A stretch of 64,000 bases of DNA from Balaenoptera acutorostrata (lineage: Eukaryota; Chordata; Mammalia; Artiodactyla; Balaenopteridae). The translations under genes and the position numbers were made by a program. The notes below the pieces were generated by a model. The model was not told where the DNA came from. It saw only the letters and a program-made list of their open reading frames with translations, and ran no database searches. This document shows, piece after piece, positions 22,891 through 35,144 of this stretch; the first letter of the stretch is position 1, and every line of letters starts with the position of its first letter. The stretch spans positions 77,463,254 to 77,527,253 of the forward strand of contig NC_080068.1 of NCBI RefSeq assembly GCF_949987535.1. Direction: 5' to 3'.

Positions 22891-23463
22891 GAAGGCTAAA
22901 ACCTACAATGACCATGGATGAATGATAAGGGTGGGAAATGGAGAAGTGCTCAGGGATCAGATCAAGAGCTCAAGGCATTTTTTTTTTCAACATCCCAGTA
23001 AACAACATAACTGTAAAAATGACTGAGCCATTTCTCTCAGCAGGCACCGAGAGACCTTGCGAATTAATACTAGAGCCAATATCTTAACATTTTTATTCTC
23101 ATGTAAGTGGTTAAATACAGATAATTTATTTTCCCTTGCCTACATTACCGAGGCAACAAAATTTAGTCTTTAAGGTGATAATTATCTGCTCTCCATCCGA
23201 TATACTACAATTATTATTTATACTGCTGGTTCTCCTACTTTTATTCAGAGCCAGCCCAATAGGACTCTCAACAACAGGTAGTGATTTTTCAAGGAGAACC
23301 TGCTCCCCTCCCGGTACTCCCCTCCCTGGAAAGGAGGCGCTTGATACCTCCTCCAGGAGATTCTAATATCTCTCCCCCAGATACCCTGTCTGATCTATAC
23401 TGTTCAGTTGTAACAAATCACACAGTACCTTGTCACATCCTTTTTCCTGGTGTAACATTTGCA
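22891..23463. other. Intergenic, no gene recognised
   Basis: Unique-looking sequence. A short open frame at 23136-23366 encodes a hydrophobic run but has no family resemblance. Confidence 0.4.
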
Positions 23464-23699
23464 TTGGTTTCCTAGGGCTGCTGAAGCAAATTACCACAAA
23501 TGTGGGACCTTAAAACAACAGAAATTTATTATTTCACAATTCTGGCGGTCAGAAGGTCCAAAATCAAGGTGTCAGGAGGGCCACTCTCCCTCTGATGGTC
23601 TAGGGGAGAACCCTTCCTTGCCTCTTCCTTTTTAGGGGTTCCTGGCGTTCCTTGGCTGGTGGCAGCATAACTCCAGTCTCTGCCTCCATCTTCACATGC

Positions 23700-23753
<54 letters not shown>

Positions 23754-23890
23754 TTAAGACCCACCCTGAATCTCAACAAGACTTAATTGCATCTGCAAAG
23801 AACCTATTTCCAGATAAGGTCACATCTACAGGTAGTGGTGGGTAGGATTTGGACATATCTTTTGGGGGGACACAATTCAACCCACTACAA
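23464..23890 (-). mobile_element. MLT1-type LTR (ERVL-MaLR), solo
   Basis: The reverse of a MaLR LTR is readable: tttcctagggctgctg, attaccacaaatgtggg, ttaaaacaacagaaatttatt, acaattctggcggtcagaagg at one end and attcaacccactacaa at the other. It has no internal proviral sequence. A (TC)24 microsatellite expands within it. Confidence 0.75.
23703..23750. repeat. (TC)24 microsatellite
   Basis: An uninterrupted 48-bp TC dinucleotide run inside the MLT1-type LTR, at the position where this LTR class carries a CT-rich segment. Confidence 0.97.
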
Positions 23891-24198
23891 TGTTACACCT
23901 ATATATGATTTTCTTTTTAGATAAGGAGCTAACCATAATTACAGATAAAATTTATTGAGAATTTATTCAGGCATTGTGTTAAGCATTTTATGAGCATTAT
24001 CTCAGTTAAGGTTACAAACTATCTCTCCCCCACCCCTCCGCCTCCCATCCGCTACTCAAAAATCCAGTTTCCATTATTTTGCCTTCTGGTAAGGAGAGTA
24101 GCATTTCAAAATTCCTGCCAGGGAGTAGGGCTAAGGCTTTCACAAGGGAGGAAGAATTGCTGCCCCTGGACAATCACTAGTATGACCTGTTTGGCCAC

Positions 24199-25506
24199 TT
24201 TTTTTTTTTTTTACATCTTTCTTGGTGTATAATTGCTTTACAATGGTGTGTTGGTTTCTGCTTTATAACAAAGTGAATCAGCTATACATATACATATATC
24301 CCCAAATCCCCTCCCTCTAGCGTCTCCCTCCCATCCTCCCTATCCCACCCCTCTAGGTGGCCATAAAGCACCGAGCTAATCTCCCTGTGCTATGCGGCTG
24401 CTTCCCACTAGCTATCTGTTTTACATTTGGTAGTGTATGTATGTCAGGGCCACTCTCTCACTTCATCCCAGCTTACCCTTCTCCCTCCCCGTGTCCTCAA
24501 GTCCATTCTCTACATCTGCGTCTTTATTCCTGTCCTGCCCCAAGGTTCATCAGAACCATTTGTTTTTTCAGATTACATATATATGTGTTAGCATACGGTA
24601 TTTGTTTTTCTCTTTCTGACTTACTTCACTCTGTATGACAGACTCTAGGTCCATCCACCTCACTACAAATAACTCAATTTCGTTTCTTTTTATGGCTGAG
24701 TAATATTCCATTGTATATATGTGCCACATCTTCTTTATCCATTCATCTGTCGATGGACACTTAGGTTGCTTCCATGTCCTGGCTATTGTAAATAGAGCTG
24801 CAATGAACATTGTGATATATGACCCTTTTTGAATTATGGTTTTCTCAGGGTATATGCCCAGTAGTGGGACTGCTGGGTCATATGGTAGTTCTATTTGTAG
24901 TTTTTTGTTTTTTTGTTTTTTAATTTTATTTATTTATTTTATTTATGGCTGTGTTGGGTCTTCGTTTCTGTGCGAGGGCTTTCTCTAGTTGTGGCAAGCA
25001 GGGGCCACTCTTCATCGCAGTGCGCGGGCCTCTCACTATCGCGGTCTTTCTTGTTGCGGAGCACAGGCTCCAGACGCGCAGGCTCAGTAATTGTGGCTCA
25101 CGGGCCCAGTTGCTCCGCGGCATGTGGGATCTTCCCAGACCAGGGCTCGAACCCGTGTCCCCTGCATTAGCAGGCAGATTCTCAACCACTGCACCACCAG
25201 GGAAGCCCCTGTAGTTTTTTAAGGAACCTCCATACTGTTCTCCATAGTGGCTGTATCAATTTACATTCCCACCAACAGTGCAAGAGGGTTCCCTTTTCTC
25301 CACACCGTCTCCAGCATTTAATGTTTGTAGATTTTTTGATGATGGCCATTCTGACCTGTGTGAGGTGATACCTCACTGTAGTTTTGATTTGCATTTCTCT
25401 AATGATTAGTGATATTGAGCAGTTTTTCATGTGTTTGTTGGCAATCTGTATATCTTCTTTGGAGAAATGTCTATTTAGGTTTTCTGCCCATTTTTGGATT
25501 GGGTAG
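24199..25506 (-). mobile_element. L1 3' fragment, minus strand
   Basis: It starts with a poly-T (poly-A of the minus strand) at 24199-24212, then the reversed L1 3' UTR (attgctttacaatggtgtg) and the ORF2 C-terminus ([28 protein letters not shown] frames). It breaks off at gattgggtag (25506), exactly where the tail of the next L1 begins. A CHR SINE interrupts it at 24907-25209. Confidence 0.92.
24907..25209 (-). mobile_element. CHR-type SINE (short form) nested in L1
   Basis: The reversed body ends cagggaagccc. An 11-bp target-site duplication tgtagtttttt lies at 24896-24906 and 25210-25220, both within L1 ORF2 sequence. Confidence 0.95.
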
Positions 25507-25897
25507 TTTGTTTGTTTGTTTGTTTGTTTAAATATCTTTATTGAAGTATAATTGCTTTACAATGGTGTGTTAGTTTCTGCTTTATAACAAAGTGAATCAG
25601 TTATACATATACATATGTTCCCATATCTCTTCCCTCTTGCATCTCCCTCCCTCCCACCCTCCCCATCCCACCCCTCTAGGTGGTCACAAAGCACCGAGCT
25701 GATCTCCCTGTGCTATGCGGCTGCTTCCCACTAGCTATCTATTTTACATTTGGTAGTGTATATATGTCCATGACACTCTCTCACCCTGTCAGATCTCACC
25801 CCTCCCCCTCCCCATATCCTCAAGTCCATTCTCTAGTAGGTCTGTGTCTTTATTCCCGTCTTGCCACTAGGTTCTTCATGGCCTTTTTTTTTTTTCC

Positions 25898-28800
25898 TTA
25901 GATTCCATATATATGTGTTAGCATACGGTATTTGTTTTTCTCTTTCTGACTTACTTCACTCTGTAGGACAGACTCTAACTCCATCCACCTCATTACAAAT
26001 ACCTCCATTTCATTTCTTTTTATGGCTGAGTAATATTCCATTGTATATATGGGCCACATCTTCTTTATCCATTCATCTGATGATGGACACTTAGGTTGCT
26101 TCCATGTCCTGCCTATTGTAAATAGAGCTGCAATGAACATTTTGGTACATGACTCTTTTTGAACTATGGTTTTCTCAGGGTATATGCCCAGTAGTGGGAT
26201 TGCTGGGTCGTATGGTAGTTCTATTTGTAGTTTTTTAAGGAACCTCCATACTGTTCTCCATAGTGGCTGTATCAATTTACATTCCCACCAACAGTGCAAG
26301 AGGGTTCCCTTTCCTCCACACCCTCTCCAGCATTTATTGTTTCTAGATTTTTTGATGATGGCCATTCTGACCGGTGTGAGATGATATCTCATTGTAGTTT
26401 TGATTTGCATTTCTCTAATGATTAATGATGTTGAGCATTCTTTCATGTGTCTGTTGGCAATCTGTATATCTTCTTTGGAGAAATGTCTATTTAGGTCTTC
26501 TGCCCATTTTTGGATTGGGTTGTTCGTTTTTTTGTTATTGAGCTGCATGAGCTGCTTGTAAATCTTGGAGATTAATCCTTTGTCAGTTGCTTCATTTGCA
26601 AATATTTTCTCCCATTCTGATGGTTGTCTTTTGGTCTTGTTTATGGTTTCCTTTGCTGTGCAACAGCTTTTAAGTTTCATTAGGTCCCATTTGTTTATTT
26701 TTGTTTTTATTTCCATTTCTCTAAGAGGTGGGTCAAAACGGATCTTGCTGTGATTTATGTCATAGAGTGTTCTGCCTATGTTTTCCGCTAAGAGTTTTAT
26801 AGTGTCTAACCTTACATTTAGGTCTTTAATCCATTTTGAGTTTATTTTTGTGTATGGTGTTAGGGAGTGTTCTAATTTCATTCTTTTACATGTAGCTGTC
26901 CAGTTTTCCCAGCACCACTTATTGAAGAGGCTGTCTTTTCTCCATTGTATATTCTTGCCTACTTTATCAAAGATAAGGGGACCATATGTGCATGCGTTTA
27001 TCTCTAGGCTTTCTATCCTGTTCCATTGATCTATATTTCTGTTTTTGTGCCAGTACCATACTGTCTTGATTACTGTAGCTTTATAGTATAGTATGAAGTC
27101 TGGGAGTCTGATTCCTCCAGCTCTGTTTTTCCTTCTCAAGATTGCTTTGGCTATTCCGGGTCTTTTGTGTTTCCATACAAATTGTGAAATTTTTTGTGCT
27201 AGTTCTGTGAAAAATGCCATTGGTGATTTGATAGGGATTTCACTGAATCTGTAGATTGCTTTGGGTAGTATAGTCATTTTCACAATGTTGATTCTTCCAA
27301 TCCAAGAACATGGTATATCTCTCCATCTGTTGGTATCATCTTTAATTTCTTTCATCAGTGTCTTACAGTTTTCTGCATACAGATCTTTTGTCTCCTTAGG
27401 TAGGCTTATTCCTAGGTATTTTATTCTTTTTGTTGCAGTGGTAAATGGGACTGTTTCCTTAATTTCTCTTTCAGATTTTTCACCATTAGTGTATAGGAAT
27501 GCAAGAGATTTCTGTGCATTAATTTTGTATCCTGCTACTTTACCAAATTCAGTGATTTGCTCTAGTAGTTTTCTGGTAGCATCTTTAAGATTTTCTATGT
27601 ATAGTATCATGTCATCTGCAAACACTGATAGCTTTACTTCTTCTTTTCTGATTTGGATTCCTTTTATTTCTTTTTCTTCTCTGATTGCCGTGGCTAAAAC
27701 TTCCAAAACTATGTTGAATAATAGTGGTGAGAGTAGACAACCTTGTCTTGTTCCTGATCTTAGAGGAAATGGTTTCAGTTTTTCACCATTGAGAAAGATG
27801 TTGGCTGTGGGTTTGTCATATATGGCCTTCATTATATTGAGGTAAGTTCCCTCTATGCCTACTTTCTGGAGGGTTTTTATTATAAATGGGTGTTGAATTT
27901 TGTCAAAAGTTTTTCTGCATCTATTGAGATGATCATATGTGTTTTCTCCTGCAATTTGTTAATATGGTGTATCACATGGATTGATTTGCATATATTGAAG
28001 AATCCTTGCATTCCTGGGTTAAACCCCAGTTGATCGTGGTGTATCATCCCTTTAACGTGCTGTTGGATTCTGTTTGCTAGTATTTTGTTGAGGATTTTTG
28101 CATCTCTGTTCATCAGTAGTTTTCTTTCTTTGTGACATCTTTGTCTGGTTTTGGTATCAGGGTGATGGTGGCCTCATAGAATGAGTTTGGGAGTGTTCCT
28201 CCCTCTGCTATATTTTGGAAGAGTTTGAGAAGGATAGGTGTTAACTGTTCTCTAAATGTTTGATAGAATTCGCCTGTGAAGCTATCTGGTCCTGCACTTT
28301 TGTTTGTTGGAAGATTTTTAATCACAGTCTCAATTTCAGTGTTTGTGATTGGCCTGTTTATATCTTCTATTTCTTCCTGGTTCAGTCTTGGAATGTTGTA
28401 CTTTTCTAAGAATTTGTCCATTTCTTCCAGGTTGTCCATTTTATTGGCATATAGTGGCTTGTTGTAATCCCTCGTGATCCTTTGTATTTCTGCAGTGTCA
28501 GTTGTTACTTCTCATTTTTCATTTCTAATTCTATTGATTTGAGTCTTCTCCCTTTTTTTCTTGATGAGTCTGGCTAATGGTTTATCAGTTTTGTTTATCT
28601 TCTCAAAGAACCAGCTTTTAGTTTTACTGATCATTGTTGCTGTTTCCTTCATTTCTTTCTGATCTGATCTTTATGATTTCTTTCCTTCTGCTAACTTGGG
28701 GTTATTTTGTTCTTCTTTCTCTAATTGCTTTAGGTGTAAGGTTAGGTTGTTTATTTGAGATGTTTCTTGTTTCTTGAGGTAGGACTGTATTGCTATAAAC

Positions 28801-29698
28801 TTCCCTCTTAGAACTGCTTTTGCTGCATCCCATAGGTTTGGGTCGTCGTGTTTTCATTGTCATTTGTTTCAAGGTAGTTTTTGACTTCCTCTTTGATTTC
28901 TTCAGTGATCTCTTGGTTATTAAGTAGTGCACTGTTAAGCCTCCATGTGTTTGTATTTTTTACAGATTTTTTCCTGTAATTGATATCTAGTCTCATAGCG
29001 TAGTCTCATAGTCTCATAGAAAAGATACTTTATACGATTTCAATTTTCTTAAATTTACCAAGGCTTGATTTGTGACCCAAGATGTGATCTATCCTGGAGA
29101 ATGTTCCATGAGCACTTCAGAAGAAAGTGTATTCTGTTGTTTTTGGATGGAATATCCTATAAATATTAATTAAGTCCATTTTGTTTAATGTATCATTTAA
29201 AGCTTGTGTTTCCTTATTTGTTTTCATTTTGGGTGATCTGTCCATTGGTGAAAGTGGGGTGTTAAAGTCCCCTACTATGATTGTGTTTCTGTCGATTTCC
29301 CCTTTTATGGCTGTTAGCATTTGCCTTATGTATTGAGGTGCTCCTATGTTGGGTGCATAAATATTTACAATTGTTATATCGTCTTCTTGGATTGATCCCT
29401 TGATCATTATGTAGTGTCCTTCTTTGTCTCTTGTAATAGTCTTTGTTTTAAACTCTATTTTATCTGATATGAGAATTGCTACTCCAGCTTTGTTTTGATT
29501 TCCATTTGCATGGAATATCTTTTTCCATCCCCTCACTTTCAGTCTGTATGTGTCCCTAGGTCTGAAGTGGATCTCTTGTAGACTGCATATATACAGGTCT
29601 TGTTTTTGTATCCATTCAGCCAGTCTATGTCTTTTTGTTGGAGCACTTAATCCATTTACATTTAAGGTAGTTATTGATATGTATGTTCCTGTTACCAT
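25898..29698 (-). pseudogene. L1 ORF2p, endonuclease-reverse transcriptase, broken
   Basis: The segment starting at 29698 carries the APE-type endonuclease with motifs LNVNGL (Asn near residue 15), SLQEIHF (catalytic Glu) and VGDFNTPLS (Asp/Asn). It stops at about 29116, where a serine TCA codon has become TGA in the TFFS region. Further frameshifts or stops lie near 28996, 28700, 28110 and 27840. The 27832-25898 segment, 644 codons long, is intact and holds the RT core ([14 protein letters not shown], then FADDMILY) and the C-terminal Cys-rich motif (CWRGCG ... HCWWEC). Total length matches a normal ORF2, so there is no major deletion. Confidence 0.92.
28988..29018. repeat. 10-bp triplication inside L1 ORF2
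   Basis: tagtctcata occurs at 28988, 29001 and 29009, the last two overlapping by two bases. It disrupts the ORF2 frame. Confidence 0.85.
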
Positions 29699-29756
29699 TT
29701 TCTTAATTGTTTTGGGTTTGTTATTGTAGGTCTTTTCCTTCTCTTGCGTTTCCTGC

Positions 29757-30652
29757 CTAGAGAAGTTCCCTTAGCATTTGTTGTAAAGCTGGTTTGGTGG
29801 TGCTGAATTCTCTTAGCTTTTGCTTGTCTCTAAAGGTTTTAATTTCTCTGTCAAATCTGAATGAGATCCTTGCTGGGTAGAGTAACCTTGGTTGTAGGTT
29901 TTTCTCCTTCATCACTTTAAATATGTCCTGCCACTCCATTCTGGCTTGCAGAGTTTCTGCTGAAAGATCAGTTGTTAACATTATGGGGATTCCCTTGTAT
30001 GTTATTTGTTGTTTTTCCCCTTGCTGCTTTTAATTTTTTTTTTTTTTGTATTTAATTTTTGATAGCTTGGTTAGTGTGTGTCTTGGCGTGTTTCTCCTTG
30101 ATTTATCCTGTATGGGACTCTCCACGCTTCCTGGACTTGATTGACTACTTCCTTACCCATGTTAGGGAAGTTTTCACCTATAATCTCTTCAAATATTTTC
30201 TCAGTCCCTTTCTTTTTCTCTTCCTCTTCTGGGACCCCTATAATTCGAATATTGGTGCATTTAATGTTGTCCCAGAGGTCTCTAAGACTGTCCTCAATTC
30301 TTTTCATTCTTCTTTCTTTATTTTGCTCTGCAGTTGTCATTTCCACTATTTTATCTTCCAGGTCACTTATCTGTTCTTCTGCCTCAGTTATTCTGCTATT
30401 GATTCCTTCTAGAGAATTTTTAATTTCATCTATTGTGTTGTTCATCATTGTTTGTTTGCTCTTTAGTTCTTCCAGGTCCTTGTTAAATGTTTCTTGTATT
30501 TTCTCCATTCTATTTCCAAGATTTTGGATCATCTTTACTATCATTACTCTGAATTATTTTTCAGGTAGACTGTCTATTTCCTTTTCAGTTGTTTGGTCTG
30601 GTGGGTTTTTACCTTGCTCCTTCATCTGCTGTGTGTTTCTCTGTCTTCTCAT
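29757..30652 (-). pseudogene. L1 ORF1p, broken
   Basis: ORF1 encodes the L1 RNA-binding chaperone. The frame opens at ATG 30652 (MRRQRNTQQMKEQ) and has an in-frame TAA at about 30560, where a GAA-to-TAA change is likely. It then runs as a coiled-coil-like segment (residues such as DEIKNSLEGINSRITEAEEQ) and an RRM-type region (IRIIGVPEEEE) to about 30071. An A-rich slippage (T run near 30040) shifts the frame, after which the C-terminal domain (ARMEWQDIFKVMKEK, RISFRFDREIKTF) continues from 29981 to 29757. It is non-functional as written. Confidence 0.88.
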
Positions 30653-31165
30653 TTTGCTTAACTTACTGTGTTTGGGGTCTCCGTTTCGCAGACTGCACGT
30701 TCGTAGTTCCTGTTGTTTGGGTATCTGCCCCCCGTGGCTAAGGTTGATTCAGTGGGTTGTGTAGGCTTCCTGGTGAGGGGCCGAGTGCCTGTGTTCTGGT
30801 GGATGAGGCTGGATCTTGTCTTTCTGGTGGGCAGGACCGTGTCCGGTGGTGTGTTTTGGGGTGTCTGTGACCTTATTATGATTTTAGGCAGCCTCTCTGC
30901 TAATGGGTGGGGTTGTGTTCCTGTCTTGCTAGTTGTTTGGCATAGGGTGTCTAGCACTGTAGCTTGCTGGTCATTGAGTGGAGCTGTGTCTTAGCATTGA
31001 GATGGAGATCTCTGGGAGAGCTTTCGCCGTTAGGTATTATGTGGAGCCGGGAGGTCTCTGGTGGACCAATGTCCTGAACTCGGTCCTCCCACCTCAGAGG
31101 CACAGGCCTGACAAGCAGCTAGAGCACCAAGACCCTGTCAGTCACACAGCTTCAGTGTCTTTCTC

Positions 31166-34100
31166 ATTCCCCCTCCTTTCTTGGTCACTTTTTGAAGCTT
31201 TACAGCTAGACTTACACATGGTTGTAATGCCAACGTGATCTGCAAAACAATATCTGATGCAAAACAGGCTCTTTTTAAGGAATATAGTCTCTATATACTT
31301 CTCGATTTATACCAAATGCTTGTGTCAAGCTAGAACGTCATAAGGCACACTGGGTTTTTTTTCCAAAATTTTGTTTTGAAAAATTTCAAACATACAACAG
31401 AATTGAAAGAATTTTATGGTTAACACCCATACACTCTCTACCTAAATGCTACATTAACATTTTACTGTTCTTGCTTTGTTCTGTAATTAGGCATCCACCT
31501 GTCCTATCTATCCATGAATCCATCTTATGTTTTCTCCCCAATACTTCAACATGCACATCATTGAACCAGACCAGAACATAGGCTCTTCAATGGCAGGCAG
31601 ATCCCTAAAGAGAAGAAAGAGGGAAGAGGTTAACTGACCATACCCAGTTTCTTCCTTCACACTACCAATTAAACCAGGCACCCCTCTCGCCGTGGGGTAA
31701 GAATTGGCAAGAGAGGCCAAGAGTGTGACAGTAGGGATCTCTCTCCACAAGGTAACAGGAGGAGTGGGAAATATATTCCCTTACAAAGAGTACACTGAGT
31801 GATTTAGTGGATGAGCATCTTCAGTAGCATCCAAATAATAAACATAACAGTTTCCTGGCATTCCTAACACTCCTACCTAGCAGCAATTTGGACTTCAGTA
31901 ACTCTAGTGTCTTCCATTTTTCACAATTCTCCTATAACTATATCCATCTCTGTTTCTCTTTGCTTTTATTTGCCTGTTGCTCTCATTCTCTCACACTCCA
32001 AAAGCTCATTCTCCATGCAAAGAGGAATATGGTGGCCCATGGTGATGGACTTACATCCAAAAAGTTCCCTGCTCTGAGAGGAAAAAGAATTATTTATTTC
32101 CAACTCCAATTTCAAGGAAGGACTAAAATTGGTCCAGATTGGATCACATGTCTATTTTGGACAAAGCACTGGGGCCAAGAGGTCATGTGTCAACTCCTGT
32201 GTTCAAAGGGATAAAGTCTACTATAGAGAGAAGTTAGGGATGCTGGGCCTCACTAGAAACACAAAGGAATTCCAACGTTCTAACTCATTTATTTAACCCT
32301 TTTTCCTCAATGCCCACTCTACCCATAAACTTTATTAAAAGTTGAAACTCCTGTTGATGTTATAGTGAGAAAATCTCTTTAGCAAACATTTTTTATATTG
32401 TAACATTGGGGGGAGCAGTGACTTTTTTTTTTTAAGGATCTGTTTCAACTGAGTGATTAGTGAAAGATTAACATGCTTTCATATCAAAGAATACTAATAG
32501 TTTTTACTTAGACTGATCTTGAAATTTTTTGTTCTTGAAATTGTTGAGTCAAATAGAAGCTTTAAGGATGAATTCAAACGTCTAAGGAACTTGGTATGAA
32601 GGGGAGAATAAACTGTTTAACCTCTGTTTAACCTTCTCTAGAATGTTTATTTAAACGTTCTGCCAATGTTGATATGATTCACCCAGGAATGTAACCCAGG
32701 TTATGTACAGTTAGATATAATTTATTTACAAATCTGCAGAACTTTGGTTATGTCTATAACAAACTTTAAGAAAATAAACTGAATGTGCAACTGCTTTAAT
32801 CAAACAGCATCCACGTATATAAAAGTAAGGACAAAATTGAGAAAATTCCAACCCTTAGCAACAACTTTGTTTTTCCAGCTCAAAGATTTGACCAGTAGCC
32901 AAATAAAAAGATATTAGAACAAATAAAACAAGTCCACTGTCTCATATCAAAATCTCACCCTTCTCCAACTTTAATATCAATAATCAATCCATTCTATCAA
33001 AATCAAACCAACCGAAAACCCATTTTCTTTTGCAAAAGCTACAATCTTCTCTTATGACAGTGTCAGCAGAACTAAAATTCTGGGACTCCTTATCTTTCCC
33101 AGCACATGGGTTTTAAAATCTCAAATACCCTCATTTTTTCAAAGTACAAGGGCTCAATCCTACAAGGAATTGGAACGTGGGTTAAAATGTACTTTAAAAT
33201 GCAATCAAAGAAAGAAATGAACTATCAAATGGCTCCCCTGTAAGACAGCTTCAGATATTCAGTTTAGAGTTATTTCAGTGATGCTGAGTAAATTCTGACT
33301 TGATTCTAAACCAAATGCCCTTGGGAGTCCCCAGCTGAATGCCAGAGTCTTCCGTAGTGTTGTGATTAGACCCTCTCCTGGACCCTCCTCATGCATGCTC
33401 TGTTCCTGCTTTGCAGACAGCCTATCTGCCAGGGGAAATTCCGCCTATCAGTCCAAAAGGCCTGGGTGGGGTTTCACCACAACTGAGCTAGCCTGCTTCT
33501 CTGGATCCTTTGGAAGAGAAGACAGATGAATTGGACAGTTGAAACATAACAGGAAAGTGGTTCCTCCAGGTTCCTGCACCAGGAAATAGCTCCTAGTGCC
33601 AAGACTCTAACTCCAATGCCAAGACCACAATCATATGGAGGTTGACATTCTGTGTTCAGTTCCATTGCTACTAAAGGAATAATGCTCTGCAAAAAGCCAT
33701 GATGTCTACAGTGTATCCTGTTCAGCACAGGGCCTTGAGCAAACACAGAAACATTTGTCCCTGCTTCTATCGTATGGTGGACAAAGACTACCAGTCATAA
33801 TTCTCTTCCCCTTCTCATCTTCTCAATCAATCCTTTTTTTAAAAAATGGAAAATTAAAAGTAAGACATTAGAACATTGGAATGACTGAGCCAGACCAGAG
33901 GGCAATCCCATTCAGCCCAATATTTTGTTTTTAAGAGTGGAGACTCATGACTGTTTCAAGGAATAGTGTTGTTGCCCTTCATGATCTAAGCCCAAAAGGT
34001 ATTGCTAGGTCCCAAATATCTCTAATTGCCCTTAATTATAGCCTACAAGTCCTCATAAACCTAACTCAGTCATATAACACTTCCACCTTTGACCCAGCCA

Positions 34101-35144
34101 AATTACCTTGGGGCACACATAGAGTCATCACTCAGCATTCAAGGAGTTAACTCCTGAAGTTCCTGCTTCTTTTACTTCCTCCTCTTGAATTCTCCTTGAA
34201 CATCCTTCAACACACTTTTTTTTTTTTTTTGGCTTAGCCTTTCCAGTTTAATGGACTGATGATTGCCTCTTATGGATTCTAACCTAAGGTTCTAGTTCTT
34301 GCTTTGTAAACGCCTATGTCCTTCTGACTGTTGTTTGTCACAAACATGCTATTGGGGGTCACGTTACCTATTTACATCACCATTTCACCCAGGCAAGTCA
34401 CACTGAGTATGGCCTAACCTTCCAGACATACTCTTTTATGGGTAATGCATTCCCCAAGTTAATTGCCCCTCCCCTTTAAATTGTAACACTTTTCCTTATC
34501 CACAACAAACCACTTGGTTCAAGCATCTAAGCCCATAGTTTCCAAAATGCATATTAGAATCCAGTGGGACGTTTTAAAAACCTACCTATGCCTGTATCTC
34601 ACCCCCAGAGTCTGACTTAATGAATATAGGTTGCAACAGGGATTCTTCAAAGGCTGCAACGTTGAGAACTCTTAGACTTGGAGCATACATTTCAGTTCAA
34701 GGCAACTTAGCCCTCTCCACATCCGTCTTTACTGACTGAAAAGTTTAAATCTTTTTAGTATGACTTCTTACAGAATTCTTCTAACCTCTTGATTATTTTA
34801 ACTGCTGCTCTCAACTCAGTAAAGTTTGTAATGTTAATTTGGACAGGTGAAAAGAATAATTGATACCACCTGCAGACCACAGCAGCTAGAAGTCAAGCGG
34901 ATGGAAACAATCATATTGTAAGCTTCTCAAAGGAAGGGACATGCCTTCCCCTTCTTTGTATTTCCACAGCATCCACCATGGTACTTGGATCAAAGTAGGT
35001 GCCTAATACATATTTAGGAGGGAAAGTAGGATAACCTGTATATAGGATCTGCTTCCAATTTTTTAAATATCTGTAATATATATGATGTTCATGTAGTTGG
35101 AAAATACATCATTTGGTGGGGAGCAACCAGTATGTTTTCAATTG
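31166..35144. other. Intergenic, low repeat content, no gene recognised
   Basis: A weak old-repeat segment (tttcaaacatacaacagaattg) lies at about 31370-31470. An unassigned, possibly LTR-like block covers 33350-33760. A MER5-like relic lies at about 34545-34680 and an L2 3' end at 34915-35020. The stretch 32340-33300 is AT-rich and appears unique. No protein-coding frame is convincing. Confidence 0.4.

Larger units (their letters stand above)
25507..31165 (-). mobile_element. Near-full-length L1, minus strand
   Basis: Read right to left: 5' UTR (about 31165-30653), ORF1 (30652-29757), a short inter-ORF spacer, ORF2 (29698-about 25900), 3' UTR, and a (CAAA)n-type tail written as (TTTG)n at 25507-25529. 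Overall size, about 5.7 kb, is close to a complete L1. Long frames survive but several stops and frameshifts break both ORFs. Terminal duplications could not be defined. Confidence 0.92.

Noticed and set aside
23703..23750. TC repeat as a regulatory GAGA element
   Set aside because: It lies in the CT-rich part of an MLT1-type LTR and is best explained as microsatellite expansion.
25898..27832. 644-codon open frame as a host gene
   Set aside because: It is the RT and C-terminal part of an L1 ORF2 (FADD motif, Cys-rich end), not a cellular gene.
27261..27845. 194-codon plus-strand open frame (and similar at 30141-30764)
   Set aside because: They are antisense shadows of L1 ORF2 and ORF1.
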